Origin: Anthostomella pinea
Lineage: Eukaryota; Ascomycota; Sordariomycetes; Xylariales; Xylariaceae
Reading direction: 5' to 3'
Assembly (NCBI GenBank): GCA_963556695.1
Contig: CAUWAG010000004.1
Location: 2,294,001-2,358,000 of the forward strand
Length of the DNA: 64,000 bases
Positions within the stretch are counted from its first letter, which is position 1; each line of letters starts with the position of its first letter. This document shows, piece after piece, positions 1 through 8,989 of the stretch. Below the pieces are notes generated by a model that was not told the DNA's origin, searched no databases, and was given only the letters and a program-made list of their open reading frames with translations. A program made the translations under genes and the position numbers.

Positions 1-850
1 GAGAGCTTGAAAGCAACCAATACTCTCCCCAGGAAGTCTTGGATCGTGAGCGATCCAGAGTCAATGTGATTTCGATCTTTGAGTACAACAACGCCGAGAT
101 TGAACAAGTCGATGTTCCAGCAGATTTTGGTCGAGTAGATCGCGTAGATCGCGCTGCTGCAGTGTTCCGGCTATACAGCCGCATAAACCATTCTTGCACC
201 CCCAACGCCATAGGCATTTGGCACCGCGGACGTCAAATGGCTATACTCCGGTACGTACTCTAAATGATAATATCCCCTTCTCGTATCTCTCCCAGAGTAG
301 CCGGCCACTGATCCCAGAAGCACAGCGCCCTACGAGACATCAACGCGGGCGAAGAGATCACGGTCGCATATATTACCAACACGGTGGAACCTCGCCAGTC
401 TCGCACCGTTTGGCACAAGTTCTGGCCGTTGGTATGTCATTGCTCAGCCTGCGAAGGGCCAGAATTCAAAGACCACGAGTCTCGGCGACAAAAGCTCAAG
501 GATATCAACGATGCCCTTGGCAAATACGATAGAAAAGAGACCTATCATGCAACCGCCTTCCCCAGTGGCATATCTGTTCCCACTGATGCCGGTACTGCAT
601 TCAGACTCGCTAAAGTGTATGTTGATACGATGAAGGAGGAAGACCTTGCGGATGGCCAACTATGTGTAGCGTAAGGACAACCCCGCAGCCGGAAACCAGT
701 GGACACCAAGAGTATTGACAATACTTCACCAGGTACCAGAGATGCGCTGAGCTGTGCGGGGATGACGATGAAAAATTAAGTTTCGAACACAAAGCAACGA
801 TACTTTATCAGGCGATCACAGGAGATCATGATTTGCCGCCAGCAACGTGA
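1..850 (+). CDS. SET-domain protein, 3' part of gene (5' end outside window)
   Basis: Three exons can be joined in frame: <1-250, 326-670 and 733-850 (TGA at 848-850). The first exon carries the SET signature SRINHSCTPNA (NHSCxPN, binding S-adenosylmethionine). The second opens with ALRDINAGEEIT, the conserved GEEIT motif near the active site, and then has a Cys-containing post-SET stretch (VCHCSAC). The third exon ends in a helical tail typical of stand-alone fungal SET proteins. Intron donors are GTACGT at 251 and GTAAGG at 671; acceptors are CACAG at 325 and CACCAG at 732. The family methylates lysines on histones or other proteins, but the substrate cannot be told from this fragment. The arrangement resembles the SMYD/Set5-like group. 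No frame break is visible. The function as a SET protein is secure; the subfamily is inference. Confidence 0.85.
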
Positions 851-1920
851 AGTGGAGGCGGCTTAGCGACAGGAAGGGAAGACGGCTCTTGACAGGTCCA
901 AACTCCACGTTCTTCAGTGTTCTGAAGCATTTGGGTACAGGCCAACCGGGTTTTTGTTTCTCTTTCCCAAGCGTATGTCGTCAGCGTTGCAAGCATTTAG
1001 GCTACTAGTATTGTGCGTCTCAGGCCTATAGGGGTGGTCTCATTCTGTTCTTACTAGTGACGCGCTTACTGCTGAGGTTGGCATTACATGAATGATATTA
1101 GCGATCAATTAGACATTGAACATCTCACTTGAATTACAGACTTAAGGATCGAGTCTCTCGAACCAACTGTGTTACTATGCTTAAATATGCTACAGCATCA
1201 CCTACGCCTGCGAGGCAATTGGGGCGGGTGAGAGCTCGACCGCCATGCAACCGGGCACTGCGGCGAAGGGATCACATCAGGCAGTGAATTATTGACTAAC
1301 CAAGGCTTGCGTTTATGCAACACAGCAGAAGCTGTTTACAGAATATCGACGGAGAGCGTCCAGCCCTCATGCCTGAAGATCACCTCTCCTTAGATCACGC
1401 ATTCCCAGCTTGAAGGGTCCTTCACGTCCTTGCGAGTGGAGAACTTGCAGTGCGCCCTCTTGAAGTCCACCCCCAACTCCTGCGTCTAGTTCACATACGA
1501 TGTGCTGGTAATAGCCTTCAGGACCAACACCCTCCTCAACCCTGCTCACCGCCGCCCTTATAAAGTTCTCGTCCGGGTCTGAGCTCGCAGACGATGCCCC
1601 CTGGTTCCCGATGAACGTGGCGTCATGACTGCCTTCCTCTTCTTCTCGTCCTCCATATTGCCCCCATTGCCCTTGTTACCCTGGCCGCCTTCGCCGCCGC
1701 GGCTGGGGTCCTTTCCTCGCCACTTCGCTTCGAACTTTTCATGGCGCAGTCGGTACCACCGTGATTTTCTCTTGTAGCTGCCTGATGACAAGTGGAGTGC
1801 ATTGCTCGACTATGCCGTGGCAGCCTGATGAAATTCCACAGCATCGCCCGATCCCTCACTTTGCCATTAGATGTAAATCCGTTCATAGCCTTTACCACGT
1901 GAGAACAGATTGCGATTTGA

Positions 1921-2043
1921 ACAGGCAACAAGATAATTGGTAATATTTTCCACTTCCTGTCAGCACCGATCCGCACCGCGGCACAGGCAACAAGATACCT
2001 GATCATCTTTTCCATTTTCTGTCAGCACCGATCGCTCCACGGG
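1921..2043. repeat. imperfect 62-bp tandem duplication
   Basis: Two head-to-tail copies, 1921-1982 and 1983-2043, both begin ACAGGCAACAAGATA and both contain TGTCAGCACCGATC. Differences between the copies are scattered substitutions and small end changes, several of them C/T. The origin is unknown. Confidence 0.8.
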
Positions 2044-2134
2044 AGAGGCATATTATGATTGTAATCTATTAATGGTATAGCTATAAAGACTGTGTGTACT
2101 GACGTAGTAGGCTAAACCATCGTCCTTGAATTGC

Positions 2135-2141
2135 TATAAAA
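2135..2141 (+). promoter_or_regulatory. TATA box candidate for the small secreted protein gene
   Basis: TATAAAA lies about 137 bp upstream of the ATG at 2278. It is followed by a CT-rich stretch (2219-2240, CTCTCTCTCTCTCTC), as is common in leaders of strongly expressed fungal genes. This is inference from position and consensus. Confidence 0.45.
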
Positions 2142-2277
2142 GCTGGGTAGTCGCTTGACTCTGCCCATGTTTCAATAAGCAGGTTGACATTACACATATA
2201 CGCACACGAACACTCACCACTCACTCTCTCTCTCTCTCACACATACACACGTCCATTGAATCATCTCAGTTACGACA

Positions 2278-2921
2278 ATGAAGTCCAGCACTACTATCGT
2301 CTTCTTCATCTCTCTTGCTTCGGCTTGGATGTCCCGTTCAAGCGACAGCGAGGTAGGTGCATTTTGAATCACTATCGTCCCCTTATTCATCTCTCCTGAG
2401 AGCAGAAAACCCTTGCCAGATCCTAAACAAATGCTGATGATATTTCAACAGTCCGACAACGACCTGGCCCACATCATTGACCAAGCTAAACACGATGGGG
2501 TTGACTCAACCTTTATCGCATACGACCCAGACCACAACGATATCTATCAGGAAGCATCCCGAGAACAAAGGAACCATTTGTGTACATATACATGGCCTCC
2601 GCGCCTGATTAGTATTGCTCCTCTCTGCAGAACAACATACTATTTACCCCCCCGTATGGTTGGCCTTCTGACAATATCATTGTCGTCAATGCGCTCACAG
2701 GGTCTGAGGTAGGTCGGATAGAAGCTTCCCATGGACAGAAGAAGACCTTGGAGAGCGCTGAGGGCACGGGGCGAGGTAGCTCCTCACACACCAGGGATTT
2801 GCTCGGACCCCGACGTTTTGAATGTGGTGTTGCAGGACAATGCCCCCAGGGGAACTCGGATTGTCCCCCCGACACGTGCGCTTATTGTACCCTCGATAGC
2901 GCTGAGTGTATCGAACTTTGA
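2278..2921 (+). CDS. small cysteine-rich secreted protein (effector-like), one splice junction unresolved
   Basis: Exon 1 (2278-2352) encodes a clean signal peptide beginning MKSSTTIVFFISLASA. Intron 2353-2451 (GTAGGT...CAACAG) is phase 0 and joins to exon 2 (2452 to about 2580), which is Asp/His-rich. A likely second intron, about 2582-2630 (GTACAT...CTGCAG), leads to exon 3 (2631-2921). Exon 3 is open from 2613, contains YGWPSDNIIVVNALTG, and ends in a cysteine-rich tail with six Cys spaced C-x7-C-x5-C-x4-C-x2-C-x6-C before TGA 2919-2921. The exon 2/3 phases do not match with the available GT/AG pairs. Either an unusual splice site is used or there is an indel, possibly in the 7-C run at about 2646. 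I do not recognise the family. A secreted role is inferred from the leader and the cysteines. Confidence 0.55.
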
Positions 2922-4330
2922 TACAGAGTAGTGCTATCGTTATGTATAGCCTCGAGCGACCTCGGTGCAAGAGGACCGTTGCCCTGCTCCCCGACATATG
3001 TAGCTAGCAAGCCGAGATATCTTCATACACCTCAGGAATCTCTAGGAATGCACTGGAGCTGGGTTGTGAGACTATTCATTCGACATTGGGCCATATATAG
3101 CCTGGTGACTACCAGGACCACCACCTTCCTTTAGCATAGACATAGACATAGACATAGACGCGCGCACGCGCAGAATACACTCATCTTCGAGCCTTGAGCA
3201 GACCATTCTTGCCCTGGTAAGTGGAATCACCCTTATTGTGATGTGTATAAGTCAGTCACAACTGGCTGCATTCTCACACGGCCGTTGAGGGTGATGATTG
3301 CCCCGTCACACTGCTCCAGATCGCATAAAAGCAGACCTAGCTATTCTCAGGAAACCTAACGCTGTCCCCCGACGTCACCCGCCGTCCCGAGACGAGATGC
3401 CGGAGCCAAGTCGGAGCAGGGGCGCGAGCCGTTGCAGTCGGGCCCGCCGCGTGGTGCTTTCGGTAGATCAGATCTCCATAAGGACGGTCCTGAACCCTGT
3501 ACTTCTGCGTCTTCGACCTTCAAGCGAAGGCATTCCTTGTTGGCCGGTTCCTCAAAACCCCTATCGGCAGTTGGGAGGAGGCTTGTTCATACTGTCGTCT
3601 CATCGCCTGGCTCTCGGATGTAATTCCCATAGACGCCCTAAGTTATCCCTCCTTCGTAAGACAAACCTGGATGCCACTCATGAATTCTTACCACCTGGGA
3701 TCAGCGTCAGTCTCGCTGAAGCCCCCCGGTATACTGGTATCGGACTCATAGTTCGCTGCACCGTGGGAATACCGTTTCCTTCCATCGACTCATGGATGGG
3801 TCAGAAGTTCATAGACTACCACAGTGGTTTGCCCTGCTGACACTTGAGGGCATCATGAGTTTTCAAGCATGAGCCTTTGGCTTCGAGTTCCTACTGAGAT
3901 TCGGCTCATTATAACTTCCCGCTATGGCTGTTATACAATGTGGGTGGCCCCCATAATCTCCAGAAGATTGCATGTCAACGTAAGGCCTCACCTGTCAAGA
4001 GCCCTGCTTTTGACTCTCGAAAGGATTTGTGGTCGTAGATAGAATACAGGGGGTCCCTCCACGTGGCATAAGCGCATGCCGTGACGTTCGGCGCCACCGG
4101 CAGGTAACTTATACCTTCCTTATAGCAGGGCGATTCTCCTTATTCATCACATAATTGCATATGATTGGACACATCAAATATCAAGCACGAATGGTCATAA
4201 AAACGGCCACCATTCTGGATCTGTCAAGTAAATGAAGCATCGCAATCAGTATTTTGGGCACCTCGTAGTGTTGGTAGTTTGCCGGCATCTAATCACAATT
4301 TAGACGTATTGTTCGACTCTTAGTAACTAC
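2922..4330. other. intergenic; no gene supported
   Basis: The longest frame (3298-3840, plus strand) is Arg/Pro/Ser-rich with no domain or signal and low plausibility. A hexamer repeat is present at 3135-3159. The rest has no structure I can name. Confidence 0.45.
3135..3159 (+). repeat. CATAGA hexamer microsatellite
   Basis: Four uninterrupted copies of CATAGA plus one base, directly followed by a CG/CA-alternating tract (GCGCGCACGCGC). Confidence 0.9.
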
Positions 4331-4343
4331 TCCTATTGGACCT
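4331..4343 (+). repeat. target-site duplication, left copy (SINE)
   Basis: TCCTATTGGACCT is repeated exactly at 4897-4909 and brackets the SINE-like element. A 13-bp perfect duplication is what LINE-type target-primed reverse transcription leaves. Confidence 0.9.
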
Positions 4344-4896
4344 GGCCGTATGGCGCAATGGTCAAATGCGCCTGGTTGTGTTCTCGTTTGTGCGGTGGGC
4401 GACGAGAACAAGTGGGTTCGAATCCTGCTATGGCCCCCTTCTGACCTGGCTTGTGCGAGTCGATAACCAGCACACGACAGTGGAGAGGCCCCTTATCGCA
4501 GAGCCCGATAGCCAAGCAGCTTGTCTCCATAACACCCATTCCTGCGAGGTTTTTCCCTTTGTGGTTTCCCTCGCCAGCAGATAACAAACATCTTCTTCAC
4601 CCACCAATGCGACATATATCGAACGGCTACTGGAACGATATGTACACCATAGGACTGAGGTTCACTGGGTCGTTTTGTCACTGGACAGGAGGTTTTTCTG
4701 ACGGAATCGTGCTTGGGTATTGACTAAAACCATCTGGTCACTCCAGGTTGGTACCGCTATAGCGAGGATAGGCTCGTGCGCGGATCTGAATGTATCTAGA
4801 CTGACACCTCTACAACCTTGCGATGCAATGGCTCTGGGAGGCGTGGTTTGCCCTATGGAGGGACTGCATCCACGATAAATACAATCAATCAATCAA
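4344..4896 (+). mobile_element. SINE-like retroposon with tRNA-like head and LINE-type tail
   Basis: The 553-bp element is flanked by perfect 13-bp duplications. The head, about 4344-4437, folds like a tRNA. A seven-pair acceptor stem joins GGCCGTA (4344) to TATGGCC (4429-4435), a D stem is formed by GCGC/GCGC, and the T arm is GTGGG-TTCGAAT-CCTGC. The internal RNA polymerase III promoter is intact: A box TGGCGCAATGG (4351) and B box GGTTCGAATCC (4415). No normal anticodon arm can be drawn; a 9-bp stem (TGTTCTCGT/ACGAGAACA) sits there instead. The 3' part (about 4765-4896) is homologous to the LINE tail at 6620-6754. The element ends in short ATCA repeats, AATCAATCAATCAA. It has no coding potential. 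It would depend on LINE proteins for movement (family knowledge and inference). Confidence 0.88.
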
Positions 4897-4909
4897 TCCT
4901 ATTGGACCT
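4897..4909 (+). repeat. target-site duplication, right copy (SINE)
   Basis: Exact repeat of 4331-4343, immediately after the element's ATCA-type tail. Confidence 0.9.
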
Positions 4910-5589
4910 TACATATTAGACTCGTTCTCGCTCAGAAGTTGTTGTAACCCCTATACCAGTCTCGTTGTCGCCCAGGAGTTGTTGCCGGGCTTGCTGGTGC
5001 TGCTGGTGCTGCTGGGGTTGCTTCCTATATTCTTTTATTTGGATCTTGGAGTCTCTTCGAACAAACACGCAGGAGATTATAGGTGAACTCGTTGGGCAGC
5101 TTCAGCTTTGCGAACTTTTCAAGTAGGCATAATTCCTCGATGCGCGGTGCGGCCAGGGAGGCCGTCATTTCGTAAAAGAACTTGTCACCGGTTGTGACGA
5201 AGGCTTCGCTGATGAAGTCAGTGAAGCTGGCGGCCGACCAGTTGGTCTCGAGTAGTTGTTTGATTTTGGTGTTTGTCAGACGACAGAGGGCTGAAATGTC
5301 GTAGTAGTCCGCCATTGTGTTCACAGATACATGGCGAAGCAAGCTTACATGCTTGTTGCTGGCTTGCATCCTTGCCTTGGTTTTCATTCCTAATGTCAAT
5401 TAGTCGCGATAATACTGTGTGAGGGAGGGCGAATAGGGCGGTACCCTGATGATGGCCGGTCGATGACTCGAAAATGAGTCTTCCATCATTCGAATCCAGC
5501 TGATAATCGCCGGTGTACATAAATTCGAGCACTCGTTTGCAGGTCCAAAGGTCAGAATCACCGCCACGGTGTTAGTATGTGCCTCCTAT

Positions 5590-5604
5590 ATACATGTTTA
5601 AGTA
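5590..5604 (+). repeat. target-site duplication, left copy (LINE)
   Basis: ATACATGTTTAAGTA is repeated exactly at 6755-6769 around the truncated LINE. Confidence 0.9.
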
Positions 5605-6754
5605 GACCAATACTCACCAAGCCATCATGGAAGAAGTCCCCAATCCGTAAGGATAAAGACAAAGAAACAGAGCTCTTCAAGAAATGGTTACAGGAGAGAA
5701 ATGTGAACACTGACCTTGTCATCTACTCAGATAGATCACAATTAGACGACAAAGGCACAACCCGCACTGGATGGGGCTATACCATCAGGAAAGGCAACAC
5801 TACACAAGAAGTATACCAGGGAAAGGGCAGATTTCTCTAAACAGAAGTAGTAGATACTGAAGTCCATGGCGCTCTCCAAGGTCTTACAGCAGCCAGGGCA
5901 ATTGGACACAGAAAACGGCTATATGTCTGCCTGGACAACACATCAGTGGTAGATGGGCTCAATAGGACCCCACCTGAGACATCACAGAACATTTTTCTAC
6001 GATTCCAAGAACTTGCCACAGCACACTCTCCTGGAGTGACCGTCAAGTGGATTCCTGGACACAGAGATATTAATGGCAATAAAGCTGCCAACACACTAAC
6101 AAAAGAGGGTGCCATGCTAGAAACAGACATAATAAACCTTCTTATAATCTCTTGGGTCAAGAGAGATCTCAAAAGAAAGGGCAAGAAAGAATTCAATCAA
6201 TAGTGGAAAGACCAATCAGAATCTAAATATCAAGAAGTATACTCATATACAGTAACTGAAAAGGACCTTATATCTTTTGAAAAGAGTACTTTATACAGAC
6301 TTTTAGCGGCCAGATCTGGACATGACGACTTTGCTAGATATCACGAACATTTTGGGCATATAGACTTGAATGATCACTGCAGCTATGGTGAGAAAAAAAC
6401 ACCACAACACATTTTCTTTTGTAAGAGGCTTGGGAAAAATTGACTACTGTCCAGGTACTCGCCTAGGACAGCCTGTTCATAATACTTAGGGGAGAGGAGC
6501 ACAGAATGGGCAAAATTCGTGGAGAAGAGCAAGTTCTTTTCAATAATCTGTCCCTGATAGATAGCTGTTCTTGAAGGACCAGATGGATGACCCCAAGGTC
6601 ATACCGCCGCAACAACGGGGATGGGCCCGTGAGCGGGACTGACTGTACTTATTATCTTGAGACCTCTACAACCCTGCGATGCAGAGGCTCTGGGAGGCGT
6701 GGTTTGCACTACTGAGGAGCAACCCCCCACCGTTAAATACAAAACAAACAAACA
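5605..6754 (+). mobile_element. 5'-truncated non-LTR retrotransposon (Tad1-type LINE) with RNase H remnant
   Basis: The 1150-bp insertion is bounded by perfect 15-bp duplications. It encodes a degenerate ribonuclease H domain in one frame. The visible motifs are LVIYSDRSQLDD (first Asp), DTEVHGALQGL (Glu), LYVCLDNTSVVDGL (Asp) and WIPGHRDINGNKAANTL, where the usual final Asp of the GNxxAD motif is Asn. In-frame stops at 5838 and 6201 break it. Downstream there is a zinc-finger-like tail region (HCSYGEKKTPQHIFFC). No reverse transcriptase remains, so this is a truncated dead copy. The 3' untranslated end (about 6620-6754) matches the SINE tail and ends in AAACAAACAAACAA. RNase H at the C terminus is typical of Tad1-like fungal LINEs; the clade name is inference. 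The element lies opposite in strand to the host BTB gene, inside its intron. Confidence 0.87.
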
Positions 6755-6769
6755 ATACATGTTTAAGTA
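6755..6769 (+). repeat. target-site duplication, right copy (LINE)
   Basis: Exact repeat of 5590-5604 directly after the A/C-rich tail. Confidence 0.9.
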
Positions 6770-6962
6770 ACCCACCCACAGCAGGCCCAACGCAACATAC
6801 CCTGAAGTCACCGCGGAGGCTGGCAGCTATCACAGGGGACTGGGGGCATACAATGCTCTTGTGGACGCGTGGGTTCTGGCCCTCGCATACCAAGGTTGAG
6901 TCACTGTAATTGCCGGATGCCATCAGACCAGCCAAGAAGGCAGGGTGAGATTCGCTAGCCAT

Positions 6963-8989
6963 TTCTTAGGAGACCGGATGCTAGGCACGACGGTAGTGTT
7001 TCTGTTGCGGCTGTTAGTACCTGCTATTTACATTACAGTGGGGATGCTTACTCGATGAATTGCCGTACACTCAATTGCTTCTTGATCGGTGATATGTAAA
7101 GAGCTTGCGATATGGTGGTCTGATGCATTACACATATCCTGAACCAAAGTGATTCCCTAGGTGACCTACTTATATACGCCGAGCCTATGGATTCGAATTC
7201 ATTCTTATACGGATCTAGATTCAGGTGCGTTCTCGCATCCACCGCACTTCCGTTTTCTCAGTCCAGATTCCATCGATACGTGCCGAAGATGGCTGCATAA
7301 CTGTTGGATTCTGGGCTACGTTAGCCCATCCATAGTCATCCTTCAGGATCACTATCCCCATCTGTGACTCTGTCACATACGTGGCCACATAAGGCCACGT
7401 ATCCTTTTCCTTTAGTATCTTGGATATATAGGGCCACTCTGGCCGCTCCAGAGTAGCTGGAATTCCTCTCCTTAATAGAACACTTTGAAATCTCACAATA
7501 ACTACTCAGCTATTTAGTTCGAGACAGTTTGGAGATCAGTCTCAGAGGCAGCCTACTAAGGGTAAGACTCGGAGAATGTCCTTGGTACTGGCAGAACTAT
7601 ACGGAAGTGAGTCGATGCAGCTCCTCCATCCTTTTGCAAAAGAATGGACATGACACGATAAATTCAAAGACGACACGACATGGTGGCCTCGGTGCGGGCC
7701 ATGGCTCTCCCAAGGTGTGCTCTTCCAGATTAGCCTACCCGACGGTTTCACTCCAGCTCCCCGCTGGAGATATTGCTTCCTGTTAAGCATACCACACAGC
7801 CCATGCAAGAAACCCCGAAAATATGCTACCGTCACTGGAGGTGAGTTCGGTAAACGCCCAGCCTGAGCCCACACGAGCTCCCTGACGGTGCTATTCCCGT
7901 ACTTTCGCTTGGCGTGCAGCAACCTAAATCTCGCCGCAATAGGCCTCAGAAACCTTCGCCCCTTTCCGCCCAGGTAGATATGAGGCTCTGTTCATCCCCA
8001 ACCGCGCAAGCTCCAACGTACGGATGTCCGACGGCTCCCCTATCACACAGTTCTCGACCGCCTCTGACGACAGTCATCCTGACCGATAGCGAGCGGCTTT
8101 CTGATCCCTGAGACAAGTGCCAGCGATTGTTCCTGTATAACGATACCATCGACCACCACTAATGAGCCCAAGAAGGCCGGATCCATCACCGTAAGACTCT
8201 CGCAATCCCTTCAGTTGGTGTGTGTTGTCATCCCCACACCACTTTGGATTCTAATCCTTTCACTGGTGGCTTAGATGCAATGGCCCCTTCTCCTTCGATG
8301 TATCCTATTCTCTAATCTTCCTGTGACTTGCAGTTACAGCCCTTCAGTCTCTCGAGTGATGCCACCCCGCTGCGTGCGCACGCTCTGCCTACCTCGAACG
8401 CGTCATGTGCCCCTAGCAACAGCATCCACGCTCGCACCACAGCCACTCCAACGCCTCATCCGCCACCCCAGAGCATATTCCCACGACAATCTCACCAGCG
8501 CACAGCAACCAGCTCCCCGCGCCCCGGCCACGGCAACAACCGCGTAAGAGGGTATATAGGGCGCAACAATATCCGGTTCTGCCGTCCCAAGCGGACAGTC
8601 CAACACATCGAACCTACTTGAATAGTGGTTTGAAGACAAGGCTCGAACATACAATACCAGCTCGAAAAAATCATAGAAAATTCAATCTGCCTTCGAATAT
8701 TCGAATAACAGCTTGAAATAGAGATGTAGGCTAAAGCAAGGCTTCAGCAAAACTCTTTTGCCGGTTTTAACATCTATGTCACGAAGCCTGCGGAGTTGTG
8801 TGGGAATCTGGTGTTGTATTCCGAAGATAACAAGGTGAGGAAGGAAAGGAATCCAGGTGCGTGTGCACCCGAATGGCTGCAGCACATATGGTGGTGTCCT
8901 TCCTTATCTAATCTACACGTGACCTGATGACTCAGCATCCAACCAGGTGGATACAGGTGCTGGACCGTCACAATCTATAAGTTTCGGGT
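6963..8989. other. intergenic; no gene supported
   Basis: Upstream of the BTB remnant. Reverse-strand frames at 7221-7496 and 7542-7922 read like possible coding fragments (for example RPEWPYISKILKEKD), but they start at GTG/TTG, lack partners and match nothing I recognise. They may be relics. The remaining frames are short. Confidence 0.4.

Larger units (their letters stand above)
851..2277. other. intergenic; no gene supported
   Basis: Only short unlinked reading frames occur here, several of them starting at GTG or TTG, and none shows recognisable domain sequence or a joinable exon chain. The stretch contains a 62-bp tandem duplication (annotated separately) and, at its right end, a TATA element and CT-rich leader that belong to the next gene. 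Confidence 0.5.
5025..6962 (-). pseudogene. BTB/POZ-domain protein gene, interrupted by a LINE and probably decayed
   Basis: The gene reads right to left. Exon 1 begins at ATG 6960-6962 and carries the first half of a fungal BTB domain (YSDSTLVCEGQNPRVHKSIV), up to a donor GTATGT at about 6801. The intron then contains the whole LINE (5605-6754). Exon 2 resumes with CKRVLEFMYTGDYQLDS, the second half of the BTB fold, ending at 5445. A 55-bp intron (5444-5390, with ACTAAT branch site) leads to exon 3 (5389-5025), which reads HVSVNTMADYYDISAL and ends with stop TAG at 5025-5027. An ACTAAC branch-like site is present near 5567. No acceptor AG lies in the correct phase before exon 2, because the in-frame upstream reading meets TAA. 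The gene is therefore probably broken even apart from the insertion. BTB proteins of this type are a large, variable group in filamentous fungi, often of unknown role. Confidence 0.75.

Noticed and set aside
3298..3840. 180-codon open frame
   Set aside because: Composition is Arg/Pro/Ser-rich with no domain, signal or intron support, and nothing suggests selection.
4344..4436. Functional tRNA gene
   Set aside because: Acceptor, D and T arms pair well, but there is no usable anticodon arm, and the segment is the 5' end of a longer element bounded by target-site duplications.
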